Positions 15,509 to 24,249 are shown, numbered from the stretch's first letter. The stretch is 33,917 nucleotides of DNA from an uncultured Allomuricauda sp. (GCF_947258355.1 NZ_CAMYIC010000023.1:1-33917); one strand, 5' to 3'. Numbers and translations: made by a program. The notes: generated by a model from the sequence alone, not told the origin.

Positions 15509-16796
15509 TCTGATTTGGTTTGGGAACAATCTAAGGATTCAAGACAACGAATCATTGTATATGGCGTCCAAAGCTAATCGTTTGGTTGCGGTCTATTTCT
15601 TTGATCCCAGACAATTCCAGATCAATTCCTTTGGATTCAAAAAAACGGAACGTTTTAGGGCCAAGTTTTTACTGGAGTCGGTACGACAACTTCAAAAGAA
15701 TCTGGAAAGGTTCAATATTACCTTGCTTGTCCACTATGAAAAACCAGAAGACAAGATTCCCGAATTGGTGGAACACCACAAGATTGATAGCGTTCATATT
15801 CAAAATGAGTGGACTTCAGAGGAACATGAAGTGATTCAACGTGTTCAAAATCGTTTGCCCAACAACGTATCGGTTCACAAAACATTCGACCAGTTCCTTT
15901 TTCACCCTGAAGACATTCCTTTTGATTCCTATGCTCAGATTCCACAAGTATTTACGGTTTTCCGTAAAAAATGCGAGAAGCATGTTCAGGTAAGACCTTG
16001 TTATGAAAAACCAAAGGTGTTTCCGACCGACAATCGAGTGGAGTCCAAGGCAAATGTCCCTAGCATGGAAGACCTTGGTTTTTCCCAGTTTGAAACGGAC
16101 CATCGATCGGCCTTTCCATTTGAAGGAGGCGAAAACAATGCCCTAAATCGTTTGGAGCATTACTTTTGGGACACCAAAAAGTTGGCCTACTACAAAAAGA
16201 CCAGAAACGGACTGGTGGGCACGGATTACAGTTCTAAATTCTCACCATGGTTGGCCAATGGCTGTATTTCAGCCCGTACGATCTATTGGGAGGTAAAGCG
16301 CTTTGAAGACGAAATCAAGAAAAATCAGGATACTTATTGGTTGATTTTTGAATTGATATGGAGGGATTACTTCAAATATGTTTCGTTAAAGCACGGTAAC
16401 CAAATTTTTAAAATTGATGGTATCCTTCAAAAGGATTACGATTGGAGTACAGACGAGGCTGCAAAGCACGACTGGATCCATGGTAAAACGGATGATGATT
16501 TTGTAAATGCGAATATGATCGAGTTAAAGGAAACGGGCTGGATGAGCAATCGCGGTCGACAGAACGTGGCCAGTTATTGGTCCAAACACCTTAAACAAGA
16601 TTGGCGCATCGGGGCCTCCTATTTTGAAACCATGCTCCTCGACTACGATGTGCACAGCAATTGGGGCAATTGGATGTACAATAGCGGCGTGGGCAACGAC
16701 CCACGGAACAGGATCTTCAACACCAAGAGTCAAGCGGAGCGGTACGACCCGAACAAAAAATTCCAGAGCCTTTGGCTCCAACCCACCTTATTCTAA
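15498..16796 (+). CDS. Cryptochrome-DASH-like deoxyribodipyrimidine photolyase
   Basis: A 432-residue FAD photolyase/cryptochrome. The N-terminal antenna (Rossmann) domain starts '[20 protein letters not shown]'. The FAD-binding domain has '[18 protein letters not shown]' (241-258), '[15 protein letters not shown]' (286-300), '[15 protein letters not shown]' (347-361) and '[19 protein letters not shown]' (381-399). The last two are typical of the DASH group, which repairs cyclobutane pyrimidine dimers in single-stranded or looped DNA under blue light. The ATG at 15498 is preferred over the ATG at 15417, whose extra residues lie inside the DUF2256 gene. It sits 3 bp before the second photolyase gene. 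Confidence 0.9.
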   Translation: METSLIWFGNNLRIQDNESLYMASKANRLVAVYFFDPRQFQINSFGFKKTERFRAKFLLESVRQLQKNLERFNITLLVHYEKPEDKIPELVEHHKIDSVHIQNEWTSEEHEVIQRVQNRLPNNVSVHKTFDQFLFHPEDIPFDSYAQIPQVFTVFRKKCEKHVQVRPCYEKPKVFPTDNRVESKANVPSMEDLGFSQFETDHRSAFPFEGGENNALNRLEHYFWDTKKLAYYKKTRNGLVGTDYSSKFSPWLANGCISARTIYWEVKRFEDEIKKNQDTYWLIFELIWRDYFKYVSLKHGNQIFKIDGILQKDYDWSTDEAAKHDWIHGKTDDDFVNANMIELKETGWMSNRGRQNVASYWSKHLKQDWRIGASYFETMLLDYDVHSNWGNWMYNSGVGNDPRNRIFNTKSQAERYDPNKKFQSLWLQPTLF

Positions 16797-16799
16797 TTC

Positions 16800-18332
16800 A
16801 TGAAAACACTTAGACTTATTCTTGGAGATCAGCTCAATATATCCCATAGTTGGTTAGACCAAGTAGATGATGACCATATATACCTGATGGCCGAGATGCG
16901 ACAGGAAACGGACTATGTAAAGCATCATATCCAAAAGGTTGTGGGATTCTTCCAATCCATGCGGAATTTCTCAAATGCCCTACAAGATAAAGGCCACCAT
17001 GTTGAATACTTTAAAATTGGGGACCAAAACAATCCCCAAAATCTACCCGACCTTATAGAGCAAGCCATATCCGAGCACAAGATTGAAAAGTTTGAATATC
17101 AATTGCCTGATGAATATCGATTGGACCAACAGCTCAAGGAGATTTGCGAATCCATTTCCATTTCCTCCGAGGCTTTTGATACGGAACACTTTTACACTAG
17201 CCGGGATGAGCTGAAAAATCATTTTAAGGGCAAAAAACAATTGTTGATGGAAAGTTTCTATCGGATGATGCGGAAGAAGCACAATATTCTGATGGAAAAC
17301 GATCAACCGGAAGGTGGAAAATGGAATTTTGACCAGAGCAATCGAAAAAAATGGGACGGCTCTCCCAACATTCCAAAGGAACTTTCATTTGATACCGATG
17401 TTACCGAACTACTGGAAGAAATCAAAAGTGCGAAAATAAATACCTTTGGAAATATTGATGCCGAAAACTTTCCTTGGCCCACCTCCTACCAAGAATGCAA
17501 GGAACTTTTGGATTTTTTCTGCTCAAAGCTGTTAGTCTATTTCGGCGATTATCAAGATGCTTTGCATACCCAAGAAAAATTCTTGTTCCACTCCCGTTTG
17601 TCCTTCGCCATGAACAGTAAAATGCTTTCACCCAAGGAAGTTATCGACACCGTAGTTGACCATTATTATGAGAATAAAGATGATATCGATATTTCACAAG
17701 TAGAGGGATTTATTCGTCAGATATTAGGTTGGCGCGAGTATATGCGGGGCGTATATTGGAAAGAAATGCCCAACTACGCCAAATTGAACAAACTGGAGAA
17801 CCACAATCCCCTACCCGATTTCTTCTGGACGGGAAAAACAAAAATGAACTGTCTGCACCAAGCCATCACACAAAGTTTGGACGATGCATATGCCCATCAC
17901 ATTCAGCGCTTAATGGTCATTGGCAACTATGCTTTGCTCACTCAGGTAAACCCGGACGAAGTGGATGCATGGTATTTAGGGGTTTACATTGATGCCATTG
18001 AATGGGTAGAGATTACCAACACAAGAGGGATGAGCCAATTTGCGGATGGAGGTTTGGTGGCGACGAAACCGTATATGAGCAGTGCCAATTACATTAATAA
18101 AATGGGTAATTATTGTAAGGAATGCTTCTATAGTCATACTGTTAAGTCGGGAGAGAACTCCTGTCCGTTCAATTCACTGTATTGGAACTTTTTAGAGGAA
18201 AAGAAAGCGCATTTTAAGAACAACCAACGGATGTCGATGATGTTGAGCTTATTGGAGAAAAAAAGCAAGGAAGAATTAAAAGAGTTACAAGAAAGGGCAC
18301 GTAACATTATAGAGCATCCTGATCAATATTGA
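16800..18332 (+). CDS. Fe-S cluster bacterial cryptochrome/(6-4)-type photolyase (PhrB-like)
   Basis: A 510-residue member of the deoxyribodipyrimidine-photolyase-related (FeS-BCP) family. It begins with the diagnostic 'MKTLRLILGDQLN'. Candidate [4Fe-4S] ligands are C351 ('MNCLHQ'), C439 and C442 ('YCKECFY') and C455 ('SCPFN'), nearly the same numbering as Agrobacterium PhrB. Other marks are 'GWREYMRGVYW' (310-320), 'HHIQRLMVIGNYALL' and 'NTRGMSQFADGG'. Known members repair (6-4) photoproducts with FAD and a lumazine antenna. Together with the DASH-like gene it covers both main UV lesions. It ends the operon at a strong bidirectional terminator. Confidence 0.93.
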   Translation: MKTLRLILGDQLNISHSWLDQVDDDHIYLMAEMRQETDYVKHHIQKVVGFFQSMRNFSNALQDKGHHVEYFKIGDQNNPQNLPDLIEQAISEHKIEKFEYQLPDEYRLDQQLKEICESISISSEAFDTEHFYTSRDELKNHFKGKKQLLMESFYRMMRKKHNILMENDQPEGGKWNFDQSNRKKWDGSPNIPKELSFDTDVTELLEEIKSAKINTFGNIDAENFPWPTSYQECKELLDFFCSKLLVYFGDYQDALHTQEKFLFHSRLSFAMNSKMLSPKEVIDTVVDHYYENKDDIDISQVEGFIRQILGWREYMRGVYWKEMPNYAKLNKLENHNPLPDFFWTGKTKMNCLHQAITQSLDDAYAHHIQRLMVIGNYALLTQVNPDEVDAWYLGVYIDAIEWVEITNTRGMSQFADGGLVATKPYMSSANYINKMGNYCKECFYSHTVKSGENSCPFNSLYWNFLEEKKAHFKNNQRMSMMLSLLEKKSKEELKELQERARNIIEHPDQY

Positions 18333-18412
18333 TTTTAACAACCCTTTAATATCCATTGGCATCTTTATTGTCGTATATATGTTAAAATATTCCGCTACGG
18401 CGCCTATATATA

Positions 18413-18446
18413 AAAAGTCCTTCACAATACGTTGCGAAGGACTTTT
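18413..18446. terminator. Bidirectional terminator between the photolyase operon and clpP
   Basis: An 11-bp perfect stem (aaaagtccttc / gaaggactttt) with a 12-nt loop that can pair further (caa/ttg). A runs to the left and T runs to the right allow use on both strands. It lies between the convergent stops at 18332 and 18468. Confidence 0.8.
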
Positions 18447-18467
18447 CACTTTTAAAGAAATGTTGTC

Positions 18468-19016
18468 TTATTGCAAGATTTCATCCACGATTCCGTATTC
18501 CACGGATTCCTCGGCGCTCATCCAATAGTCACGATCAAAATCCTTCATCACCTTATCATAATCCTGCCCACAATTCTCAGATAGGATTTTGGCACCCAAT
18601 TCCTTGGTCTTGATGATTTCCCTCGCTTGGATTTCTATATTGGACGCCTGCCCCCTTGCCCCACCACTTGGTTGATGAATCATGACACGGGCGTGTGGCT
18701 GGATAAAACGTCTGCCCTTTTCCCCAACCGATAGAAGAATGGAACCCATTGAGGCTGCCAATCCGGAACATACCGTGGACACCGGGCTTTTTATCTGTTT
18801 AATGGTATCATAAATAGCAAAGCCGGAGGTTACGTACCCGCCTGGGCTATTGATGATCAATTGAATCTCTTTATTGTTCAACATGTCCAAATACAGCAAC
18901 CTGTCGATTACGTGTTTAGCAGAATCATCATCTACTTGGCCCCACAAAAACACTTTGCGGTCTTCTAACAGTTTTTCTTGGATCAATTCCTGAACTTTTC
19001 CTTTTTTTGAACTCAT
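18468..19016 (-). CDS. ClpP-family serine protease subunit (divergent paralogue)
   Basis: A 182-residue ClpP-fold protease. The catalytic triad is S89 in 'SGLAASMGS', H114 in 'RVMIHQP' and D163 in 'DRDYWMSAEES'; the oxyanion 'INSPGG' loop is present. It is shorter than housekeeping ClpP, and its N-terminus ('KVQELIQEKLLEDRKVFLWG') lacks the usual 'ERAYDIYSRLL..ERIIFLG' form. No clpX or tig gene adjoins it. It is probably a second ClpP that forms homo- or mixed tetradecamers with an unlinked ATPase partner; this is inference. A perfect -7 box lies 22 bp upstream. Confidence 0.88.
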   Translation of the reverse strand: MSSKKGKVQELIQEKLLEDRKVFLWGQVDDDSAKHVIDRLLYLDMLNNKEIQLIINSPGGYVTSGFAIYDTIKQIKSPVSTVCSGLAASMGSILLSVGEKGRRFIQPHARVMIHQPSGGARGQASNIEIQAREIIKTKELGAKILSENCGQDYDKVMKDFDRDYWMSAEESVEYGIVDEILQ

Positions 19017-19037
19017 TTTTTACGTGTTGTAAGACTT

Positions 19038-19045
19038 CAAAAATA
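19038..19045 (-). promoter_or_regulatory. -7 box for the clpP paralogue
   Basis: On the minus strand this reads TATTTTTG, a perfect TAnnTTTG, ending 21 bp before the ATG. No convincing TTTG is seen 19-21 bp further upstream. It suggests that clpP can be expressed apart from the MscS gene above it. Confidence 0.45.
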
Positions 19046-19092
19046 ATCAAATTCCAAGGAAGTTACCGCACTTGTTTTTCACAATACCACTA

Positions 19093-19920
19093 TTATGATT
19101 TTATCTGTACTTTTTGGGATACCACATCCTTGATCGGTATCACAAATCTGCCCTCTTGGGTTTCCAAGGTTAGGCTGTTGTTTTCAATGGCTTTAATGGT
19201 ACCCTCGTTCCCATCTATCACTATTCTATCGCCCACAACATAAGTCTTTCGGGTGTAGAATGCCCTTAGGATATCCGCCACAATTTCTCGTGACCCCAAA
19301 CCAACTCCCAAGGCAAAAGCTAAAAGGAAAGAACCCAAAATCAAGGTAATGTTGTTTGTTATGATGGTCGTATCCACCCCTGCTTGGTTCAATGCAGTAA
19401 TGGACATAAAGATGACAATAACATAGAAAAACAGGTTGCTCACAATATTGGAACCACCAAATTCCAGCGAATCAAATAATCGCTTGATAGTTTTCTTCAC
19501 AAAGTTTCCGATATAGAAACCGAGCATCAACAAAGCCAATGCGCTAAAGAATCGTGGTAGATAATGCAAAAGGTTGCCAATTTCCTGGGATATTATCTTC
19601 CAATCCAAAATATCCGCGGCAACAATTAAAAAGACCAAAATCAAAAACCACCGAACAAAGCCCAATATAACTTTAATGACATCCACATTTAGGTCCCCTT
19701 TACCAGTTACATCCATACCATTGATCTTATCGTTGAGCATATCCACCTTGGCCAGCTTCAAGATTTTTTTGAGGAGGAAGAGTACAATTTTGATGACGAT
19801 CCAGCCTAAGATTAAAATAACGATAGCGCCCAAGATCTTGGGAAAAGCCAATGCTATCTCTTTGCCCATACCAGATAGGGACTCCAGGGTCACATTTTTC
19901 CATTCATTAATAGTCTCCAT
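19093..19920 (-). CDS. Small-conductance mechanosensitive channel family protein (MscS)
   Basis: A 275-residue inner-membrane protein. Hydrophobic segments lie at about 28-50, 90-108, 125-145 and 165-215. The pore-lining and beta-domain signature runs 'LILGSFLLAFALGVGLGSRE' and then 'YVVGDRIVIDGNEGTIKAIE', 'SLTLETQEGRFVIPIKDVV'. MscS channels open under membrane tension to release solutes during osmotic downshock. The family's C-terminal vestibule is cut short here, so it is a compact form. It follows a 62-residue gene by 34 bp and is co-directional with an ECF sigma gene, suggesting envelope-stress control. Confidence 0.88.
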   Translation of the reverse strand: METINEWKNVTLESLSGMGKEIALAFPKILGAIVILILGWIVIKIVLFLLKKILKLAKVDMLNDKINGMDVTGKGDLNVDVIKVILGFVRWFLILVFLIVAADILDWKIISQEIGNLLHYLPRFFSALALLMLGFYIGNFVKKTIKRLFDSLEFGGSNIVSNLFFYVIVIFMSITALNQAGVDTTIITNNITLILGSFLLAFALGVGLGSREIVADILRAFYTRKTYVVGDRIVIDGNEGTIKAIENNSLTLETQEGRFVIPIKDVVSQKVQIKS

Positions 19921-19954
19921 AGTTGTTGTTTATTTATAGTGTTCTGTTAGTTGA

Positions 19955-20143
19955 TTAGTTGTCGCCCATGGTTCTGAATAGCTTGCGCAGCGCACTTCCC
20001 AAATTGATCGAGAACAAGGAAGCCATGTCCATGATCAACTTTGCGGCGGCAATGTCGTTCATGACCTTTTGCTTCATGTCGGGCGGTGCCTCATGCAAGG
20101 AGGCCTCCAGCTCTTTAAATGGGTTTTTGTGTTTCTTTGCCAT
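19955..20143 (-). CDS. Small soluble protein of unknown function, coupled to an ECF sigma gene
   Basis: A 62-residue protein with no signal peptide. An N-terminal charged part ('AKKHKNPFKELEASLHEAPP') is followed by an amphipathic helical part ('VMNDIAAAKLIMDMASLFSI', 'LGSALRKLF'). I do not recognise a named domain. Its ATG directly abuts the sigma stop codon (TAG-ATG, no gap), so it is translationally coupled. The position, immediately after an ECF sigma gene, is where an anti-sigma factor is often found, but the length is small and no membrane segment or zinc motif is clear. Coding status is supported by the tight spacing on both sides. Confidence 0.7.
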   Translation of the reverse strand: MAKKHKNPFKELEASLHEAPPDMKQKVMNDIAAAKLIMDMASLFSINLGSALRKLFRTMGDN

Positions 20144-20773
20144 CTATTCCAGGGTATTATAGATTTCCAATAGTCTTTCCTTGGCTCTTTTTAGCCGCAT
20201 CTTCATCGCGCTTTCCCCAATATCCAATAAACTTACCAGTTCTTTTATGCTCGCCCCATCTTGGTATTTTAGCAGCAAAATGGATTTATCTTCGGGAGAT
20301 ATCTGTTCCAAGGCTTTTTTGAGCTTGTCCGCCTTCATTTCGTACAAACTCTGATCGGGCACTTCTTCGGTAAGTTTATGTTCGGAATTTTCAACCTGTA
20401 CGGATTTGTCCCGTATTTTTCGTTGTTTGTTCCGGTTTACATAGTTCACGCAAAAATTATAGGTAAAAGAATACAGCCAGGTAGAAAACTTCGATTTCCC
20501 CTTAAAGGTGCGAAGTTTGATAAAAAGTTGGAGGAATACATCCTGCGTTAAATCCTCCGCCTCGTCCTCGGATTTTGCAAATCCGTAGCATTTGTTGTAC
20601 ACCATCTTAGCATAGCGGTCGTACAACTTCCCAAAAAGCATGGGGTCGTTGTTCGCCACAATCTGTTCCACTAATTCCTCATCAGAAAGATGTACGTATA
20701 AGTCTTCCTTTTCCAAAAACGCTTTGTCGGGGTTACTTATAAGTATTAGAAACAAGTTTTTTAAAAAAGTCAC
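20144..20773 (-). CDS. ECF-type RNA polymerase sigma factor
   Basis: Up to 209 residues. Region 2 has 'SEDEAEDLTQDVFLQLFIKL' and 'FSTWLYSFTYNFCVNYVNR'. Region 4 has 'SPEDKSILLLKYQDGASIKE' and 'GESAMKMRLKRAKERLLEIY'. The longest form starts at GTG (20773). A TTG at 20716 would give MEKEDLYVHLSDEEL and may be the true start, because the first 19 residues do not look sigma-like. It heads a co-directional run: sigma, 62-residue protein, MscS, then clpP. This is the third ECF-type factor in the window and the only one followed by a channel gene. Confidence 0.88.
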   Translation of the reverse strand: MTFLKNLFLILISNPDKAFLEKEDLYVHLSDEELVEQIVANNDPMLFGKLYDRYAKMVYNKCYGFAKSEDEAEDLTQDVFLQLFIKLRTFKGKSKFSTWLYSFTYNFCVNYVNRNKQRKIRDKSVQVENSEHKLTEEVPDQSLYEMKADKLKKALEQISPEDKSILLLKYQDGASIKELVSLLDIGESAMKMRLKRAKERLLEIYNTLE

Positions 20774-20837
20774 TCCAGAAACAGATTTATTTGCTCAGGC
20801 TTTTTAAAATGGGGCGCAAAATAAGAGATTTTCCTAG

Positions 20838-20845
20838 TATATTTG
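20838..20845 (+). promoter_or_regulatory. -7 box for the lipoprotein gene
   Basis: TATATTTG is a perfect TAnnTTTG match, 14 bp before the ATG at 20860. It is in the 86-bp gap between divergent genes. No TTTG is seen at the normal -33 distance. Confidence 0.45.
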
Positions 20846-20859
20846 GTTAAAAACCAGAT

Positions 20860-21546
20860 ATGAAGACCAATTACCTCGTTGCACTGTTCGCTATTTTAAT
20901 TTTCGCATCCTGCAAAACGGAGCCGAAAAAAACCGAAGAAACTGCCGAACCTACCAAAACTGAAAAAACAATTCCCGAACGTATTGCAGAGGCACATGGT
21001 TTTGACAACTGGGCAGGTGTAAACAAAATCACTTTTACCTTTAATGTGGACCGAGATTCCATGCATTTTGAACGTAGCTGGGACTGGGAGCCCAAAACCA
21101 ATAACGTAACCGCTATTTCTGGCCCCGACACCCTTATGTACAACCGAGATTCCATGGATAGCATTGCATTGAAGACCAATAGTGGTTTTATAAACGATAG
21201 ATATTGGTTGATGGCTCCTTTTAATTTAATGTGGGACTCCAATAATTATACCTACGAGCATACCGAAGAGGCAACGGCTCCCATTAGCGAAGAGCCCATG
21301 CAAAAACTCACCATTGTGTATGCCAACGAAGGGGGTTACACCCCGGGCGATGCGTACGACTTTTATTTCAAGGATGATTACATTATCCGGGAGTGGGCCT
21401 ATCGCAAATCCAATCAGGAAGAACCTAATTTGGTCTCCACTTGGGAAGATTATGTGGAGATGGAAGGTCTACAACTGGCCCAACAGCACAACCGCCCCGA
21501 TGGCGGAACCAGCTTATATTTTACCGGACTTACGGTGAGTAAATAG
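20860..21546 (+). CDS. Lipoprotein of unknown function (DUF6503-like)
   Basis: A 228-residue protein with a lipoprotein signal peptide ending 'ILIFASC', so C18 is probably lipidated. A charged KTE-rich linker (about 20-45) follows, then a beta-rich domain beginning 'RIAEAHGFDNWAGVNKITFTF'. Tryptophan/tyrosine-rich motifs include 'RSWDWEPKTN', 'YWLMAPFNLMWD' and 'DDYIIREWAY'. The layout resembles a family I recall as DUF6503, of LolA-like outline, but I cannot confirm this. Periplasmic or outer-membrane location is inferred. It is alone between a divergent sigma gene and the barrel gene. Confidence 0.7.
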   Translation: MKTNYLVALFAILIFASCKTEPKKTEETAEPTKTEKTIPERIAEAHGFDNWAGVNKITFTFNVDRDSMHFERSWDWEPKTNNVTAISGPDTLMYNRDSMDSIALKTNSGFINDRYWLMAPFNLMWDSNNYTYEHTEEATAPISEEPMQKLTIVYANEGGYTPGDAYDFYFKDDYIIREWAYRKSNQEEPNLVSTWEDYVEMEGLQLAQQHNRPDGGTSLYFTGLTVSK

Positions 21547-21600
21547 TAAAATCCATTGATGCTGTTCGGCAAACCTTTAAAATTCTTAAAAACGAATTTC

Positions 21601-21615
21601 ATCCCATGATGGGAT
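21601..21615. repeat. Short inverted repeat downstream of the lipoprotein gene
   Basis: ATCCCA, a 3-nt spacer and TGGGAT form a perfect 6-bp hairpin 55 bp after the lipoprotein stop. No T-run follows, so a terminator role is weakly supported. The rest of 21547-21733 is AT-rich and holds no recognisable gene. Confidence 0.35.
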
Positions 21616-21733
21616 AGAATATAAAACAAGCGCAATCTTGTCTTATTCTTATAGTCATTAAAATATCGATTAATAAAACTTGTTTGTAAGAATATATTTA
21701 TCGAATTTAGAAACGACTAATCAAAATCAACCT

Positions 21734-22384
21734 TTGAAAAGAAGCCTACACCTAAAGCAATCAATCGTCATTTTCATGACGATTTCCTTCCTCAGCATAT
21801 CTAATATATATTCCCAAGACAAAAGCGATTGGGGCCTCAACTTTGGTGCTACTTACACCTCACTTTGGGGAAATGATTATGCACGAGCTGTTAATTATGA
21901 TGTTGGAATTCTATTGGGACTCCATTATGGATACGAGTTTACCCCCGGCATCATCTTGGTAGCCAATGTAAATTACGAACGCCGCACCATAGATGGAAAA
22001 GGAATGTATTTTAATTATGAAGGTCGGCCTACGGAAGAATATAGTTTTAAGGATAAATACCATTATCTAAATATACCTATTCTGGTTAAAGTACCTTTTG
22101 GACAAAAGGAACTCTGGCATATAGATTTCGGGCCATTTATGAATCTACTTTTAGACGATTCCATTCGAAGGGAAGGCATTAATTCATCTTTTAAAAATTT
22201 AGATTACGGTCTTACCGCTGGTTTGGGTAAGGAATTTCCATCAAAAGGTAAATCCAGTTATATCCTTGAGCTCCAATCTGAACTAGGACTTGCGAACACT
22301 ATGGATTTTGAAAGCTTCGATCCAAATGCACAGACCAAAAGAACAAGCACAATAAAACTTATTTTCACCTGGGTTTTTAATTAG
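21734..22384 (+). CDS. Outer-membrane beta-barrel protein (porin-like, TTG start)
   Basis: A 216-residue protein if started at TTG 21734. This start gives a clean signal peptide (KRSLHLKQSIVIFMTISF... ending NIYSQ). A longer form from TTG 21680 would put 18 polar residues in front of it. The mature part has alternating strands typical of the OMP beta-barrel family in Bacteroidota: 'WGLNFGATYTSLW', 'GILLGLHYGYEF', 'ANVNYERRTIDG', 'YHYLNIPILVKVPFG', 'WHIDFGPFMNLLL', and a final strand 'STIKLIFTWVFN' ending in an aromatic residue plus Asn. Ligand or pore role is unknown. The next gene begins 13 bp later, so they are likely co-transcribed. Confidence 0.8.
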   Translation: MKRSLHLKQSIVIFMTISFLSISNIYSQDKSDWGLNFGATYTSLWGNDYARAVNYDVGILLGLHYGYEFTPGIILVANVNYERRTIDGKGMYFNYEGRPTEEYSFKDKYHYLNIPILVKVPFGQKELWHIDFGPFMNLLLDDSIRREGINSSFKNLDYGLTAGLGKEFPSKGKSSYILELQSELGLANTMDFESFDPNAQTKRTSTIKLIFTWVFN

Positions 22385-22397
22385 AACATTGGTTATC

Positions 22398-22976
22398 ATG
22401 AAACATCTTTTCAGCATCTTTTTATTACTGGCCATTTTTACATCATCCTCCGTTCAGGCTCAAGATTCCGACCTTGTTGTGCCCAACAACAAAGCGGTTG
22501 TTTATTTTGTACGAGCAAAATCTATGGGGTCCCTTGTGAATTTCACTTATTTTGATGGAGAAAGAGCAATAGGAAAATTCAATGGAAGAAAATATCTCCG
22601 ATATGAATGTGAGCCCGGAGAACACCTTTTTTGGGCACGGTCCGAAAACAGGTCTTTTGTTGAGGCCGATTTAGCAAGTGGAAAAACTTATATGATAGAA
22701 GCACTTCCAAGAATGGGAGGGCTTAAGGCAGCTGTAAAATTGGTCCCTGTTGATATTGAATCCCACAACATGAAAAAAATAACAAAGCTGTTTTCAAAAA
22801 AAGGTTTGGTGCAGTTTACAGAAGAAGAGATTGCTGAGCTTCAGAAAGAAATGACCGAAGTAATTGTCCGTGGAATGGAAAGGTATCAACAAGGCAAAGA
22901 GGAAGGCGAGGAAATGGCAAAACTAATGCCTGAAATGACCATTGATTTATCCACCATTCGCACAACTTCCAATTAA
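22398..22976 (+). CDS. Exported DUF2846-like protein
   Basis: A 192-residue secreted protein. A signal peptide (MKHLFSIFLLLAIFTSSSVQAQ) is followed by a beta-sandwich region resembling DUF2846: 'KAVVYFVRAKSMGSLVNFTY', 'GKFNGRKYLRYECEPGEH', 'ADLASGKTYMIEA'. The C-terminal part (about 125-185) is charged and helical. The ATG at 22398 is preferred over a TTG at 22389 because it begins the signal peptide. It lies 13 bp after the barrel gene and is probably in the same unit. Function is unknown; an envelope location is inferred from the signal peptide. Confidence 0.78.
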   Translation: MKHLFSIFLLLAIFTSSSVQAQDSDLVVPNNKAVVYFVRAKSMGSLVNFTYFDGERAIGKFNGRKYLRYECEPGEHLFWARSENRSFVEADLASGKTYMIEALPRMGGLKAAVKLVPVDIESHNMKKITKLFSKKGLVQFTEEEIAELQKEMTEVIVRGMERYQQGKEEGEEMAKLMPEMTIDLSTIRTTSN

Positions 22977-23059
22977 AACATACCTAAAACACAAGACAAG
23001 TAACTTATGAGTGGCCACAAAGTGATTTAAACTTAAAAAGGTTTGGATAAATATACTCC

Positions 23060-24208
23060 TTACTTACCCTTCCTATCTAAGAAAAAAGTAATCCCAAAAA
23101 CCATAAGGGCCAAACACAACAATAAGATAAAACTATAGTTTAAAGAGGCGCTTTCCGCTATAAAACCAAGGATTACAGGGCCCAATAAAAACCCCATATA
23201 ACCTGCTCCTGCAATAAAGGCTACCCCTTGGGAGGAGTCTACCCCTTTTACATTGCCCCCGATTCGGAACAATTCTGGAACGATTACCGAAAAACCAAGA
23301 CCATTAAATGCAAAGCCAATGATGGACCATGTGGTATTTTGTGTTAACACCAACACAAAACCAACAGCGGCAATAAGCGCACCCAGCCCAACTATTTTAA
23401 TAGGCCCTATTTTGGCACTGATCCCATCCCCCAGGAATCGACCCAAGGTCATAGTCGTGGAAAACGCCAAAAATCCAGCTCCGATGAGCATTTCGGGAGC
23501 CTTGGTCATTTCTTTTAAATAAAGTGAGCTCCAATCTATAATGGCGCCTTCGCCACCGAACGAGACAAAGCCGATAATCCCGAGCAACAGCAATGGTTTA
23601 AAAAGTTTGAAACTAAAGGGCTCCTTTTCTACGGGAGCGGCCACTATGTGGATGTAATGCTTTTTCAGAAAAAAATTGATGACAAAAACCAAAACCACGG
23701 TAATGCCCATGTGCAACACAGGGTTTCCGATTACAGGAATCAAGAAACTACCGAGTCCCACCAATATACCACCCAAACTAAAGAAGCCGTGGGCTGCGGA
23801 CATAAAGTTTTGTTTATCCTCCTTTTCAATTTCCGTAACCAGGGTGTTTATCGCGATATCAATAAAGCCATTGCTGGCCCCAAAAAGGTACAGCGCCGCC
23901 ATCAGTAGGTAATAATTGGATGCCATAAGCGGCAACATGGCCGTAACGGAAACAAACAACACTCCATACCACGATGCCCTGCCCACTCCAAGTTTATTAA
24001 TGATCTTCGAGGCAACTGGGAAAATGGTAAATACTCCTAGGGACAAACAAAAAAGTGCTATCCCCAAATCAGCTTTATTAATATCCAGTTTTTCCTTTAC
24101 CGTAGGGATATAGATGGCCCAAGTACCAAACCAAATATTGATACTGGTAAATACCCATGCCGGCGCAAAATACCTTGGATTGGATAGGATTAGCCAAAGG
24201 GATTTCAT
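23060..24208 (-). CDS. MFS transporter (12-TM)
   Basis: A 382-residue polytopic inner-membrane protein with about 12 hydrophobic segments and a central cytoplasmic loop after TM6 ('KKHYIHIVAAPVEKEPFSF'). It has MFS-type features such as 'GVGRASWYGVLF' after TM2 and 'LGRFLGDGISAKIGP' after TM8, like the sugar or fucose-permease branch. The substrate is not readable from the sequence. It begins 41 bp after the kynureninase stop on the same strand, so co-transcription is likely. A role in moving kynurenine, anthranilate or a related compound is possible but only inferred. Confidence 0.85.
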   Translation of the reverse strand: MKSLWLILSNPRYFAPAWVFTSINIWFGTWAIYIPTVKEKLDINKADLGIALFCLSLGVFTIFPVASKIINKLGVGRASWYGVLFVSVTAMLPLMASNYYLLMAALYLFGASNGFIDIAINTLVTEIEKEDKQNFMSAAHGFFSLGGILVGLGSFLIPVIGNPVLHMGITVVLVFVINFFLKKHYIHIVAAPVEKEPFSFKLFKPLLLLGIIGFVSFGGEGAIIDWSSLYLKEMTKAPEMLIGAGFLAFSTTMTLGRFLGDGISAKIGPIKIVGLGALIAAVGFVLVLTQNTTWSIIGFAFNGLGFSVIVPELFRIGGNVKGVDSSQGVAFIAGAGYMGFLLGPVILGFIAESASLNYSFILLLCLALMVFGITFFLDRKGK

Positions 24209-24249
24209 ATGTTGGTCAGTTTTGGTCGGTTCAATTTAGTGCATTGCGA

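Noticed and set aside
21601..21615. Terminator after the lipoprotein gene
   Set aside because: The stem is only 6 bp and no T-run follows; kept only as a short inverted repeat.
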